64,000 nt of DNA from Chaetoderma sp. LZ-2023a (Eukaryota > Mollusca > Caudofoveata > Chaetodermatida > Chaetodermatidae): NCBI GenBank assembly GCA_034401795.1, contig CM067367.1, forward strand, positions 29,411,690 through 29,475,689, in the 5' to 3' direction. Position numbers and translations under genes: made by a program. Positions 54,447 to 63,842 of this stretch are shown here, piece after piece. How positions within the stretch are numbered: position 1 is the first letter of the stretch; each line of letters begins with the position of its first letter. A model generated the notes under the pieces. That model was given only the letters and a program-made list of their open reading frames with translations, made no database searches and had not been told where the DNA came from.

Positions 54447-54884
54447 TAGGCTTGCGCGATTATTGCCTTCAGTAATCACGATCGATTATTTAATAATAAT
54501 CACGATTACTCGATTAATCAGCTTGAGTACAAATTACCCAGTTATAACAGAAAAAAAGCATATCAATGACGAAAGCTGCAATGATGTTGAGAAAGGTCGA
54601 TTTGCAGGCCAAGAGAAAATTATTTTTGAAAATGTAGCACTGGAGTGACTGGCTCGATTCTCGAGCCAGTCCCCCCGACCATGCCTGCAAATGGGCATGC
54701 ATTCGCTGAGGGAAATGTAAATTTCCGTGACCGATCGCAATAAAGAATAATAAGGTAGGTTTTGAAATATTTTATGCTGTAGAATTATTCACGATTATTC
54801 GATTATTTAATTTTTAATCATATAAATTCACGATTTAAAAAATAATCATGATTTTCCATTTAATCTCGTAATCGCGCAAGCCTA
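54447..54884. mobile_element. hAT-like element with perfect 8-bp target duplication
   Basis: TAGGCTTGCGCGATTA / TAATCGCGCAAGCCTA termini, flanked by CAGCAGCC at 54439-54446 and again at 54885-54892. The interior is full of ATTATTCGATTATT-type words. A TP1 (about 54570-54742, tip GGCTCGATTCTCGAGCC) sits inside it. Confidence 0.88.
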
Positions 54885-54944
54885 CAGCAGCCATCGCCCC
54901 ACCCGCTACCCAGTAGCCACACCCCTTTGACATGAAATTTAATC

Positions 54945-55177
54945 ATTTAATGCTCAAATTTGTTCAAGAAAATTTAAATATCTGCCTGTTGAATGTCCAT
55001 TTACAGACCAAGAGAATACAATTTTTGAAAATTTATCAATGGAATGACTGACTCGGTTATCGAGCCAGTTATTCCAGCAGTAGATTTTCACAGATTGTAT
55101 TCTCTTGTCCTGTAAATGGACATTCCACAAGACAATAGCAGAGGCTGGTTTTGGCCGGTATGACCATTAAAGGGTTA
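54945..55177. mobile_element. TP1 element with covarying stem
   Basis: GAGAATACAATTTTTG pairs with GATTGTATTCTC, a matched departure from consensus. Ends GACCATTAAAGGGTTAA. Confidence 0.88.
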
Positions 55178-55329
55178 AATAATTTTAACCAACAATCACT
55201 GTTGCCTTAAATGAATTAATGCACAGATTATGCAGTAACATTTTTATCTCACCTGTGTGAAGTAGTGATTCACGATCCGTCATCCATAATTTATAGCTGT
55301 TATGCATATCATCCGTATGTTTGTCAATA

Positions 55330-55676
55330 ATAGAGGGATCCTATCTGTCACTCATGTATCTGACATCATAATCAAATATGTCAGAGGTTATCTAACATCA
55401 CAATCAAAATTGCGTATATCTGTGTCATGAAAATCGAAAAGTTTGTCTCTTAAGTATGCGAATTGTAGGTATCTGATGAAGTTACAATTTTATAAACATT
55501 TAGTTGAATATTTTGAAACTAATTTGGCTGGGAGCTGTCATAGATCTTACGAAATATCCATTGACTGAGCCAGTCATACTAGTGATAAATTTTCAGAAAT
55601 AATCTTGGTCTGCAAATGGACATCTTCTGTGAAAAAATTGAAATATTCGTGAACAAATTGGAGGGCTAAGGGGTTA
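55330..55676 (+). mobile_element. CE variant truncated by a TP1 right half
   Basis: GGGATCCTATCTGTCACTC start, left hairpin arm to GGCTGGGAGCTGTCA; from 55548 TP1 sequence (GAGCCAGTCATACTAGTG) to GGCTAAGGGGTTAA. Confidence 0.75.
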
Positions 55677-55724
55677 AATTCCCCCTCCACCGTTTATCCT
55701 GATCTAACCGTACTCCTGTTAAAT

Positions 55725-56628
55725 TACCATAGGTTTTTTTACCATGGTTTGAGCATGGTGTAACCATAGTCAACGATGGGTGGTAATGGCATCGTGGTGA
55801 AACAATGGTCAGTCATGATGCAAAAGATTTGGCTCGAGATTGCAGGCCACCATGGTTCGAACATGGTCGACCAATGGAAAGACAACTTTGACCAATGTCA
55901 CCCATGATTTGACCATGGTCAAACTTAATAGTTTTGACCATGTTTTGACAGTGCCATTGGCCTATGGATCGACCATGGTCGACCGTGGTTTGTAATAGTA
56001 TATATAAAATGTAGATATGTATTTAATAGCAGCAGAGCATGTTTTATGTTCACATGTCATTAAGTCAGCAATCTAAGTCAATAATGATCAGGATTACTGC
56101 ATATGAAGGACTGAAAATATTGCATAGGTTGATCTACAGTGGCATTGTTTGAGATAAAGTTTATACATTCGTTGGTTAGATTATTATGTTTCTATGTATA
56201 TGGCATTTACTATTCAAATGTCATTATTAATGATGATTATATAATTTATGTGTAATTGAATAATAAAGATGTTCTAAATGCAAAAATACAAAGATTTATA
56301 ATTAAAGAGTTGCCTCCCTTAGTAAATTATGTAAACCATGGTCAAAACGTGGTCGACCATGGTCAAATAATTTTTCTCATCTTGATTAACCATTGTAAAA
56401 ACATGGTTGACTATATACAGTTTTCTTAAAATTTGTTTACCTGTTAAGTCAGAAATTTTACCTTTTTTATTTGACCATGGTTAAGACATGATCGACCATG
56501 GTCGATGCATATTATCACAGTTAGTACCATGCTCAAAACAGTGTCAACCATGGTTAACATTCACTGTAGTCAGATTCTGACAATTTTCAAGGGTGACCAT
56601 GGTACCATGATAAATATTTTGCAGGGCT
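55725..56628. repeat. CCATGG-palindrome-rich block
   Basis: Ten CCATGG sites (e.g. 55742, 55850, 55913, 56336, 56472, 56597), most in GACCATGGTC or TCGACCATGGTCGA (55969-55982, 56492-56505), plus many ACATGGTCGA variants. They fall in two flanks, 55740-55990 and 56330-56610, around a plain AT-rich centre, like long complex termini of one element. GAGTTGCCTCCCTTA at 56308. Confidence 0.8.
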
Positions 56629-56887
56629 CCCCCACACCCCGTTATGTTGTGCATAAATTAATGCTAAATATGTTACTATGTAGACTCATTGGCACGGAAT
56701 ATACAGCACACCCTAATAAAAGCCACATGTGTCATTATTATAGGCTCTGGCAATTAAGATACAGGCTTTTCATTAGTGATGTACATTTGCTTTTGAAATC
56801 TAATAGCTAGAATATAAATGTTCATAAAATATGAAAAATTATAAACCTATTAGTTCTATTCAAAAATACTGTAAATATGCTTAATTT
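56629..56887. other. Non-repetitive AT-rich sequence
   Basis: Nothing recognised. Confidence 0.45.
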
Positions 56888-57006
56888 GAGAGGGAGGGAG
56901 GGAGGGATAGAAAGAGAGAGGGAGAGATGCAGGGAAACAGGGAGGCAGGGAGAGAGCGGGGGAGAGGGGGGGGGGCAGGGAGAGAGAGAAGGGAGGGAGA
57001 GAGAGA
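56888..57006. repeat. Purine-rich (GGGA/GAGA)n tract
   Basis: About 120 bp of almost pure A/G on the plus strand, able to form triplex DNA. Confidence 0.9.
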
Positions 57007-57114
57007 ATTTTACCTAGCTAAGTATTCACCATGAAAAATGATTTCAACGGAATTAAATACAAAAAGAAATAAAGTCTAAATTGTATGAAAACAGAAGAAT
57101 ATTTAGATGAGTGT

Positions 57115-57351
57115 TAACTCTTTAGTCCTCATTTGTTCAAGAATATTTGAATTTTCTCATTGAAAATGTCCAATTGTGGACCAAAAGAAGAATGTTTTTG
57201 GAAATTTATCACAGGAATGACTGGCTCGGCTATCGAGCCAATCATTCCAGTGATAAATTTAAAAAGAAATAGTCATCTCTTGGTCTGCAAATGGACATTT
57301 ATCAAGACCACTGTGGAAGCCATTTTTGGTCAGCTAACTGAGTGTTACAGC
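57115..57351. mobile_element. TP1 element
   Basis: TTAACTCTTTAGTCCTC start; tip GGCTCGGCTATCGAGCC; right outer end drifted (CTGAGTGTTACAGCG). Confidence 0.8.
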
Positions 57352-57953
57352 GTGAACTGACTTTGTCTATGGTCAGGAGAAAACCTCCAGATCGGTTCAA
57401 TCAGATCAAATTCTGGATCTATGGATATCTTGCAAACTATTTGTCTGATTTGACTCAATCTTAACACAAAAAGATGAGGATCTACAATCTCTGATTTCTC
57501 TTGTCTTTATCAGGGTGATTGAGGTGGGTGGGGTGGGGAGGACAATAGTCCTACTGGAGCCAGCAGTTGTGTTTATTGGTGGTAACATGATGATACGAGT
57601 TGGATCATTTCGCTCACTATTATAAAGCGAAATCTATATGTAAGAATTTTTCTCGTCACTGAAATTTCGCTGTGTTTAATTTGAGGATTTAATTCCGCAA
57701 TGTCTAGCTTAATTAGGACACATGTAAAGTCACATGGTGTTTTGTGTAAACACTGTTTTGTTGTCTGTGTGTCAATGTTGAATATGCACTGGCATCAGAT
57801 CAGGTCGGGTATACACAAGTCAGAAATTTCAGTTTTAACTTGATTTATGAATTTTAACTTAAAACTGTAAAAGACTGTAAAATTTGTTAATGTTTTAGTA
57901 GATAAATCCTCAGCTATACATTATAAGTAGGGCTGTCAAATCATTTACAGTAC
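57352..57953. other. Non-repetitive sequence
   Basis: GGTGGGTGGGGTGGGG near 57522; otherwise unrecognised. Confidence 0.45.
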
Positions 57954-58436
57954 CTTAAGCCTTTAACTTTCAAGCCGGCAAAAAAATGCTTCTTAAGTGG
58001 TCTTGGGAAATGTCCCTTAAATGCGGACAAAGAGAAGGCTACTTTTTTTAGTTTCTCCACTGGCCAAAAATTCTTCTGCAGTGGTCTTGGGAAATGTCCA
58101 TTTGCTGACAAAGAGAAGACTACTTTTTTAGTTTCTCCACTGGGCAAAAAATTTTCTGCAGTGGTCTTGGGAAATGTCCATGTGTGGACAAAGAGAAGGC
58201 TACTTTTTTTAGTCTCTCCACTGGCCAAAAATTCTTCTGCAGTGGGCTTGGGAAATGTCCATTTGCTGACAAAGAGAAGACTACTTTTTTTTAGGTCTCC
58301 ACTGGAGTGATGAGCTCGATAACTGAGCATGTCATTCCAGTGATAAACTTTAAAAAAATACTCTACTCCTAGCCTGCAAGTGGGCATTACTAAGCAGCAA
58401 AGACTTCAATTCTCTTGACCAATCTTGGCCATTAAC
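57954..58436. mobile_element. TP1 element with a four-fold expanded arm
   Basis: The outer left segment (CTGCAGTGGTCTTGGGAAAT ... AAGACTACTTTTTT ... CTCCACTGG) is repeated in tandem at 80-82-bp spacing (58056, 58136, 58218, 58298). The tip GAGCTCGATAACTGAGC and the right arm are single copy. Confidence 0.88.
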
Positions 58437-58591
58437 CAATAATTAAGTGTTTATAGAGAGTGTTATAAATTCAGGAAATAATGTTGCTTTAACCTGTTAC
58501 TGTCTACGATGTATATCATTGTATTGATTCGATGTCGATCATTATTACCCACAATCCTTAATTCAATTTCATCACCACCAAAATGGCGGCT

Positions 58592-58593
<2 letters not shown>

Positions 58594-58649
<56 letters not shown>
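58594..58649. repeat. (AT)n microsatellite
   Basis: About 28 AT repeats. Confidence 0.95.
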
Positions 58650-58653
<4 letters not shown>

Positions 58654-58789
58654 GTGTCCGGGGTGAGTTTCCACCGCTGATGTAGTCTTAACATTGCAAA
58701 AAGTTAGCAGTGATTTAGTGCAGCTCTGATTAAACTATGGGTGGCAACTATGGCAATCTTACTCTAGCAATGTTGGAAACATTATCACA

Positions 58790-58985
58790 TTAACCCCTTT
58801 AAGCACACATATCAGATCTATATCAATTTTCCTATAATGTAGGAAATATTCTGTAAAAAATCTTGAAACTAATTTGTCTGGAAGCTGTTGCTGCCGATGG
58901 CAGCAACAACTACCAGTCAAATTGGTTTCACAATATTCTACATCCTAATTCCCTGTGTATAAGTTGCTTTAAAATTACAATACTG
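58790..58985. mobile_element. TP3-like element
   Basis: TTAACCCCTTTAAGCACAC start; hairpin 58855-58945 around GCTGCCGATGGCAGC. Right end not defined. Confidence 0.75.
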
Positions 58986-59296
58986 GGATTTGGAATTGAA
59001 ATGGTTATGTAGACAGATGTATATTATTGACGGGAGAGATCAGAAGATAGAACGACCTGAGATGGTTATGATACCATTGGAATATCTCACTGATAGCGGA
59101 AGATTTCTTACTTAATTTTGTTGTAAATATTTAGAAATTTGCGACATTTGTATATTACTAAGAGTGTATAAAATTTTCCAGCTTAATATCATCATTTTCA
59201 TTATCGATGATGCATACATTTATTTATTTACCTATTGTTGGGAGTTGATGTCACAATTTTATCTCGTGGTGTATAACTCAGGGAGGGTGGTTGGTG
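58986..59296. other. Non-repetitive sequence
   Basis: Nothing recognised. Confidence 0.45.
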
Positions 59297-59450
59297 CGAT
59301 CATCATCATCATCATCATCTTTGTCATTGTTATTGTCATCGCCATCATCATCATCATCATCATCGTTATCATCATCATCATCATCATCATCACCACCACC
59401 ACCAGCACTGCCATCATCGTTGTCATCATCATCTTCGTCATCGTCATCTG
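59297..59450. repeat. (ATC)n-rich tract with CACCAC
   Basis: Imperfect trinucleotide tract. It generates poly-Ile, poly-Ser and poly-Met frames on both strands, which are not genes. Confidence 0.92.
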
Positions 59451-59799
59451 TGTGTTTACATTGGTTACAGGTATGCGTAACTTTTGCATATTTACACAGA
59501 ATATTTAATGACCACCATTTCTAATTTATAGTAGGGCGTACATTAGTGTTTTCTCTCGAGATACTAATCTGATTAAAGAACAGGCTGCTCGAGGTAGTCT
59601 GGTAGTCAGTGCAGGGTTATCTTAAGCTAGTATTTGGATGATCATTATCATATCCCTCGCTAATCGGCATGAAAGATGTGTTCATACGAACATTGACAGT
59701 GCAGCTGTTGGAATGCAATTTTAGTCCACACACGCGGAAAAAGAATATTTGATATTTTCATGGTTGTATTTTCACCACCAACATCTACGTTTTAACCAA
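59451..59799. other. Non-repetitive sequence
   Basis: Nothing recognised. Confidence 0.4.
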
Positions 59800-60049
59800 C
59801 TAATTGTCAATCCATCCAAGGAAAAAAATGTCCATTTGTTGAACAAGAGAAGACCATTTGTTGAACAAGTGCAGAACAAGAGAAGACCATTTGTTGAACA
59901 AGAGAAGACCATTTTTAAAACATTTATCACTGAAATTACTGGCTCGTCATTCTAGTGGTAAATTTAAAAAAAAAAGTTTTATCTTGGCTGGTAAAATGGA
60001 CGTTTATTAGAGGGAAATGTAAATTTTCTTGACCACGCTTGATCATTAA
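59800..60049. mobile_element. TP1 element with a triplicated 5' arm motif
   Basis: GAACAAGAGAAGACCATTT occurs three times (59840-59912). The tip is reduced to TTACTGGCTCGTCATTC. Confidence 0.75.
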
Positions 60050-60099
60050 TGGTGTAACTCTGAAACATCTCTACCTAATCTGTTTTTATTGGGCACATT

Positions 60100-60195
60100 G
60101 ACAGAAAGGCTGTTAAACATTATTTGGAGAATAATTTGGCTGTAGATTGATCATTAACAGTCTGCAGTTATAGTTTCAGAATATTGAACTAACTA
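60100..60195. mobile_element. Decayed TP2-like hairpin
   Basis: GGAGAATAATTTGGCTGTAG with a weak partner GTCTGCAGTTATAGTTTC. Confidence 0.4.
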
Positions 60196-61140
60196 TAAAC
60201 ATAAGGGAATGTTTTGAGATCCTGTAGATATATGGAATGGTGTTTCCTTTGTTCAAATTTGGTTGAAATTCAACCAGTAGTTTCAGAGAAAGTGACATGT
60301 ATACACAAACAGATGGATGGCTAGATCTAAAAGCAATAATACTGTTTTTGATATCCTAAGCTGCGAGGGTAATACTTATTCACACGTCTACAGTTTCACA
60401 AAATTGACCAATTCTGACTATCCCAAATTCATTTTATTCTTTCCTTCTTTATCATAGTCCCCATCCTGCACCCCCTTCTACATCTACTTCTACCCCTACC
60501 CCCTGTTGCCCTTATGTGTGACTGAAACATTTTAGTGTGTGTTAATCTAACAAGAACCCACATATGTAGTGCATGAATTTTTGCCCTGAGATCAATATGA
60601 GTGTCGGAGAAGACAAAACCTTGATGGCCCCCAACATGGAATTATCAGACCTGCAATAAGCTCTCCGCTACAGATGGTGGGGCTGATGGCGGCATGGTGG
60701 CAGCACCGCTCTCTTATGTCAATATTTATGTAAGATGTTCAGTAATAATACTGCTGAAAAGACGAGATCAAATCTTTGGCAACTGGGATTTTCTTTCGCC
60801 ATTTGGTACTGGTGTCTAGCGTAGATCTGATGAAGACACTGTGGATGCACACATCACTGATGATGGCGATTGCAGAAAATCTACAATTCCGACTCAGGTC
60901 GGATCGTCTCACAAAGGCAGGTCCGGGGCCAAGCACTAGCGACGGGATGTTATGTTTACGCGCAAACAATGCAAGACTAGTTTTCGTAACTTAAATGATT
61001 ATTTTTTCTGAGGGTTAGTTAGTGTATAGGTAGTGAGTTTAGATGAAGCCGCAACAGTTGGTGGAGGATCCATTGGTTCTATTCTGTAGTCCTATGTGCT
61101 TATAGAGTATTTGGTTGTATAAACATGTTATCAATTTACC
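60196..61140. other. Non-repetitive island with overlapping ORFs on both strands
   Basis: 60660-60990 is less AT-rich than its surroundings and open on both strands (76 codons minus, 72 plus). Neither peptide was recognised. Could be conserved non-coding DNA, an old exon or a repeat remnant. A degenerate AGCTCACCTG-type module may lie at 60240-60320. Confidence 0.35.
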
Positions 61141-61345
61141 TGTTCGCCTGCTGAATTTCCGCAGACTGTTTTCCATGGGTTTTAACGCTGGATATGCTGA
61201 ATATTTTGAAAAGAATTTGAGTGAGTTATTGGTTGGTTAAGCCGCCAACAAATTTCAGTCAAATTGTTTTCGAAATATTCAGTTGGCCCAGAGTAATTGC
61301 CCATTGAAATTATTTTCTGGTGGCTTTGAGCATTCAGACAGCTAA
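61141..61345. mobile_element. TP2 element
   Basis: GCCTGCTGAATTTCCGCAG left part; stem ATTCAGTTGGCCCAGAG; right end TTCAGACAGCTAAG. The hairpin has several mismatches. Confidence 0.8.
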
Positions 61346-61418
61346 GCTGATATTTATTACACCATGTAATAATCTGGCTCAGTTAATGCACATATAACAA
61401 CATGTATTGGACAACCAA

Positions 61419-61552
61419 CCAACTAACTAAACAACCAACCAACCCATTCCACCAACCAATAAGTCAATCAATCAATCAACCAACCACAATGAATCAATCA
61501 ATCAATCAATCACAATGAATCAATCAAAATTAATCAATCAATCAACCAGCCA
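61419..61552. repeat. (CAAC)n/(CAAT)n tetranucleotide tract
   Basis: CCAACCAAC then CAATCAATCAAT, with ACAATGAATCAAT interruptions repeated. Confidence 0.92.
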
Positions 61553-61694
61553 GTGAACCAGCTAACCTCGATTGATCAATGAGATGAACAACTTGTGACC
61601 TCGTATGGTATTTTGGTCCTATTTTCATGAATAACTTGCGCTACATTGTCATATTTTACTGCTATAGTTCATAACTGTATCATTAAACCTCGAG

Positions 61695-61787
61695 CTTATT
61701 ATTTTGGAAACAATTATAAATGAAAGTTATTGGTCCATAAGGCAACATTGACTTTCAGTCAAGTTGTCTTCAAGGTAATGAGCAGCT
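61695..61787. mobile_element. Decayed TP2-like hairpin
   Basis: TTTTGGAAACAATTATAAAT pairs loosely with CAAGTTGTCTTCAAGG. Confidence 0.55.
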
Positions 61788-61852
61788 TTCATATTTATCT
61801 GTCTCGAGTCGAGTTGTGGATAAAATCAGTGATTGACTAATAAGTAATTGAG

Positions 61853-62130
61853 GGATTATGATCTCTCACTCAAGTATATGATGTCATAATCACATATGTC
61901 ACGTGTTAGCAGACATCAATCAAAACAGTGTACACCTATCAAGAACGTGGCAACAGCCCCTAGTCAAATTAGTTTCAAATTTTTTAACCGCTTACCTGTA
62001 TAGTTACCTTGAAATTTTGATTTTGGGAATTCATGATTCTAAGTTTCAAATTGATTCCAAACATGCCTACAAGGTGGGCAGAGCTTAGCTAGAATTGGGT
62101 GGAGCATAGATAGAAATGGATCCTTATATT
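61853..62130 (+). mobile_element. CE variant, left hairpin arm deleted
   Basis: TGATCTCTCACTCAAGTATA and ATGTCACGTGTTAGCAG, then only a right arm (CCCTAGTCAAATTAG), then GGTGGGCAGAGCTTAGC and AAATGGATCC. Confidence 0.75.
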
Positions 62131-63317
62131 CATTTATGGGAGACTTATTTTAAAACAGCATGCAATGAAAATGACATAAGGACTCGATCATTCGTCTCAA
62201 ATCAGCAAGCCAGAACGAGAAGGCTTAGTAATTGTTGTAATTTCTACTTATATGCCAGTTTTCAATCTGGTGGCATGTAACTCTACACGCCATTCATTAT
62301 CCGCAAATCAAGGTATGTTTTTGTTCAGGTCCTCTACTAACAGGGGACAAAAAACAAGAAATTGAGGACAATAATTATGCATGGTGTGCTCTGGGTAATT
62401 TAAGAGTTATTGTGTGGTTGGGGTGGGGGTGGGTTTTCCACAACTGGGATGGTACCATGCAGAACAAAAGATCTGTGTGCTGGAATTTCTTTAGACCTAG
62501 CCAAGCAGAAATGTTGCTGTTTATTTCCCTGGGTAATAATATAGTTTTTAGATCTTTTCTTTCTGAACAAACTTTGAATGCAGTGTCTCTTGAGCGACTT
62601 GATTTTAATGCTTTTTTCAGGCAAAAGTGAATAATATGAATTTTAGAGTAAATGACTAGAGAGAGGGAGAGACAAGAAAGTGCTATGAGTTTTTGTTTGT
62701 CACCTTTATGGAGATCTGAATGAGTGACAATAGCGTGGTTGGGGGCAAATATTGACGAAGACACATCCTGTTTGACCCGAGATCGTAAGACAAAGGCGAC
62801 CGAGTCGAATATGAAAACAAAATACGGAATATTTGGGATTTATAAGGATTTGGGCACAGCCAACATGACGGCTAGTGATCAGGGAAAATTAAACGGGGCA
62901 TCTTCAGAAAACATTGCCAATGAGATATAAAGACGGCTGTTAGAAGAAAGGGGGAAAAAATAAATTCAGCCGTGATGATTGGAATTTTTCGCGGCAAGGG
63001 TTCATTAAAAGGACAGTTGTAAAGATCTGTTATTTCATCCATGCTTGGATTAAGAATCGTGAGAGTTGAACAAATGCACGGTCGCACAATGCAATCAGGT
63101 TGGGCGTTTTTGACATTCTGCATTAATCCAGTATGGCTTTTGATATGCGCTAAATTGCTCAAATCTCTAATCCTAACCGAAGTCTAAAACAAAGCTGCAT
63201 CTCCCTCCCTGGAACATCTGCCACTCCCATACTGCGCAGAGTTTAATGATTAAAAGATTTTGATTTTGTTTCTGTAAGTTTTTGATAAAATAAATTTATC
63301 ATTTTATCCTACATTCA
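62131..63317. other. Long non-repetitive island, candidate regulatory DNA
   Basis: Nearly 1.2 kb without palindromes. Frames at 62375-62764 (minus) and 62724-62930 (plus) overlap and encode nothing recognisable. 62740-62930 (GACCCGAGATCGTAAGAC...) is less AT-rich and a good conservation candidate. Confidence 0.4.
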
Positions 63318-63549
63318 TTAACCCTTTTAATCACAAATCCATGAAAATGTAAATTCTTGATGATGTATAACGTAATCTATTGAACATTTTGAAAATAATA
63401 TCACTGGAAGCCACTGCTGCCTATTCTATTTAATACTTTGAAATTAATTTGACTGGGAACTGTAGCTGCCAACACCAGCAACAGGTTCCAGGAACAATTG
63501 TTTCCTGTAAATTGTGGTGAAATTGTGACAGTCGAATTTCAAGGGTTAA
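63318..63549. mobile_element. TP3 element with both TTAA ends, rearranged core
   Basis: TTAA|CCCTTTTAATCAC ... ATTTCAAGGG|TTAA. It contains two left hairpin arms in a row (63380 and 63436) and one degraded right arm. Confidence 0.75.
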
Positions 63550-63560
63550 AAATTTGAACG

Positions 63561-63742
63561 TTAACCCGTTCACTGATGTATTCCCTAGATCTCATTTTCA
63601 AGGCAACTGTTCAGGAAAACTTGAATATTGTGAAATATATAGGCAACAACAACTTCCAGTGAAATTAATTTCAAAATATCTAACAGGATAAGTTTTATAG
63701 TGTAAAGAATATACTTTTTCAGGGATTTGTCAGTGAAGGGGT
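63561..63742. mobile_element. TP3 element, left core deleted
   Basis: TTAACCCGTTCACTGATG to GTCAGTGAAGGGGTTG. The right arm CTTCCAGTGAAATTAATTTC is intact. Confidence 0.8.
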
Positions 63743-63842
63743 TGCATCATGGAGATTTAATATGAAAAGCAGATTTCTATTTTATTAACTTTTCATGAAA
63801 ATGTAAAAAATAATTGATTGTTAGATGATATCTTTAACACTT

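Noticed and set aside
57941-58387. 148-codon reverse ORF with internal repeats (FPRPLQKNF)
   Set aside because: It is the four-fold expanded arm of a TP1 element.
59164-59508. Poly-Ile, poly-Ser and poly-Met ORFs
   Set aside because: Artefacts of the ATC trinucleotide tract.
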